A DNA stretch of 64,000 nucleotides. Origin: Streptomyces akebiae. Lineage in GTDB: Bacteria > Actinomycetota > Actinomycetes > Streptomycetales > Streptomycetaceae. The stretch lies in contig NZ_CP080647.1 of the NCBI RefSeq assembly GCF_019599145.1, forward strand, positions 7,192,001-7,256,000. Reading direction: 5' to 3'. Position numbers and translations under genes: made by a program. Below the pieces are notes generated by a model, which saw only the letters and a list, made by a program, of their open reading frames with translations, was not told where the DNA came from and did no database searches. Below are positions 63,604 to 64,000 of the stretch, in pieces (position 1 is the first letter of the stretch; the number at the start of each line of letters is the position of its first letter).

Positions 63604-64000
63604 CTACGCGCGCACCCCGAACCCGTACACCGTCTCCGAGCGATGGACGCCGCCCGGCCGCAGTTCCGTACTCGGAAAGCGCGGCCGGTTCGGCGCATCG
63701 GGAAAGTGCTGCGTCTCCAGCGCGACCCCGTCCCCGGGCCCGAAGGGCCCCTCCAGATGATCCGCCGTGTAGAGCTGCATCCCCGGCTCGGTCGTCGCCA
63801 CGCTCAACACCCGCCCCGACCCCGGCTCCCACAGCTCGGCCACCACCTCCGGGCTCGCCGTGACCCCCTTGTCGAGCACGAAGTTGTGGTCGTACCCGCT
63901 CCCCACCTTCCGGGCCGTCCGGAAGTCGAACCGGGTCCCCTCCACCTCCGCGAACTCGCCGGTCGGAATCAGATCCGCGTCCACCGGCGTCATGCGCGAC
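63604..64000 (-). CDS. galM: Aldose 1-epimerase, C-terminal part (cut by window edge)
   Basis: It shows FDFRTARKVGSGYDHNFVLDKG and LETQHFPDAPNRPRFPSTEL, the C-terminal catalytic Glu segment of mutarotases. Its N-terminus lies beyond the right edge. It is a paralogue of the galM at 22662 (similar VLDKGVTA and LETQHFPD blocks) and converges on the GH3 gene, whose glucose product it may epimerise. Confidence 0.85.
   Translation of the reverse strand, partial: SRMTPVDADLIPTGEFAEVEGTRFDFRTARKVGSGYDHNFVLDKGVTASPEVVAELWEPGSGRVLSVATTEPGMQLYTADHLEGPFGPGDGVALETQHFPDAPNRPRFPSTELRPGGVHRSETVYGFGVRA

Overview
The window is very GC-rich, with strong third-codon GC, many GTG starts, four-base start/stop overlaps and SARP, PucR, SCO2400-type and MAB_1171c-type genes. 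All of this points to a Streptomyces (or close actinomycete) chromosome. I saw no rRNA, tRNA or CRISPR array.

Left part (1-11.6 kb): the edge of a methyltransferase, a GT4 glycosyltransferase and a DUF3068 membrane protein, then a PucR-type regulator. Next come an IclR regulator translationally coupled to an SMP-30 lactonase, a three-gene operon (XRE-like regulator, HExxH protein, seven-helix membrane protein), a GH51 arabinofuranosidase behind an 11-unit heptamer tract, and an Rrf2 regulator.

11.7-22.4 kb: a TauE/SafE permease; a scar holding the 3' end of a Tn3 transposase and the 3' end of a short-chain dehydrogenase (both broken); then a minus-strand series of mostly single genes (hydrolase, unknown two-helix protein, RsbW-like kinase, SDR, SARP regulator with a shortened BTAD domain, orphan sugar-binding lipoprotein, aminotransferase with a long Pro/Ala/Met tail).

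22.6-37.9 kb is a carbohydrate region. Minus strand: dgoD-like dehydratase, zinc dehydrogenase, a U32-like protein of unknown function, a ChvE/MmsA/MmsB-type ABC importer and galM. Plus strand: a LacI regulator and a YtfQ/YtfR/YtfT/YjfF-type importer. A 16-bp palindrome, GTTCGAAATTTCGAAC, recurs with 13-14 of 16 matches before the iclR-lactonase pair, the dehydratase operon, the U32-like gene and the ytfQ-like gene. This suggests one IclR-controlled oxidative sugar pathway: dehydrogenase, lactonase, dehydratase and uptake.

38-50.7 kb: an SCO2400-type protein, an operon with a metzincin-like protein that has no signal peptide, a MarR/oxidoreductase divergent pair, a beta-lactamase-fold hydrolase, a secreted M14 carboxypeptidase, a TetR regulator and a GDSL hydrolase.

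50.7-57.4 kb is a mobile-DNA hotspot. A decayed TnpB fragment, an intact IS605-type element (TnpA + TnpB), a VOC/AraC/VOC/DUF1801 block and a Tn3 transposase 5' fragment have together split one lysE-type gene into three pieces.

57.4-64 kb: a pyroglutamyl-peptidase-like secreted protein, a LysR/RidA divergent pair, a TetR/GH3 beta-glucosidase divergent pair and a second, truncated galM at the window edge.
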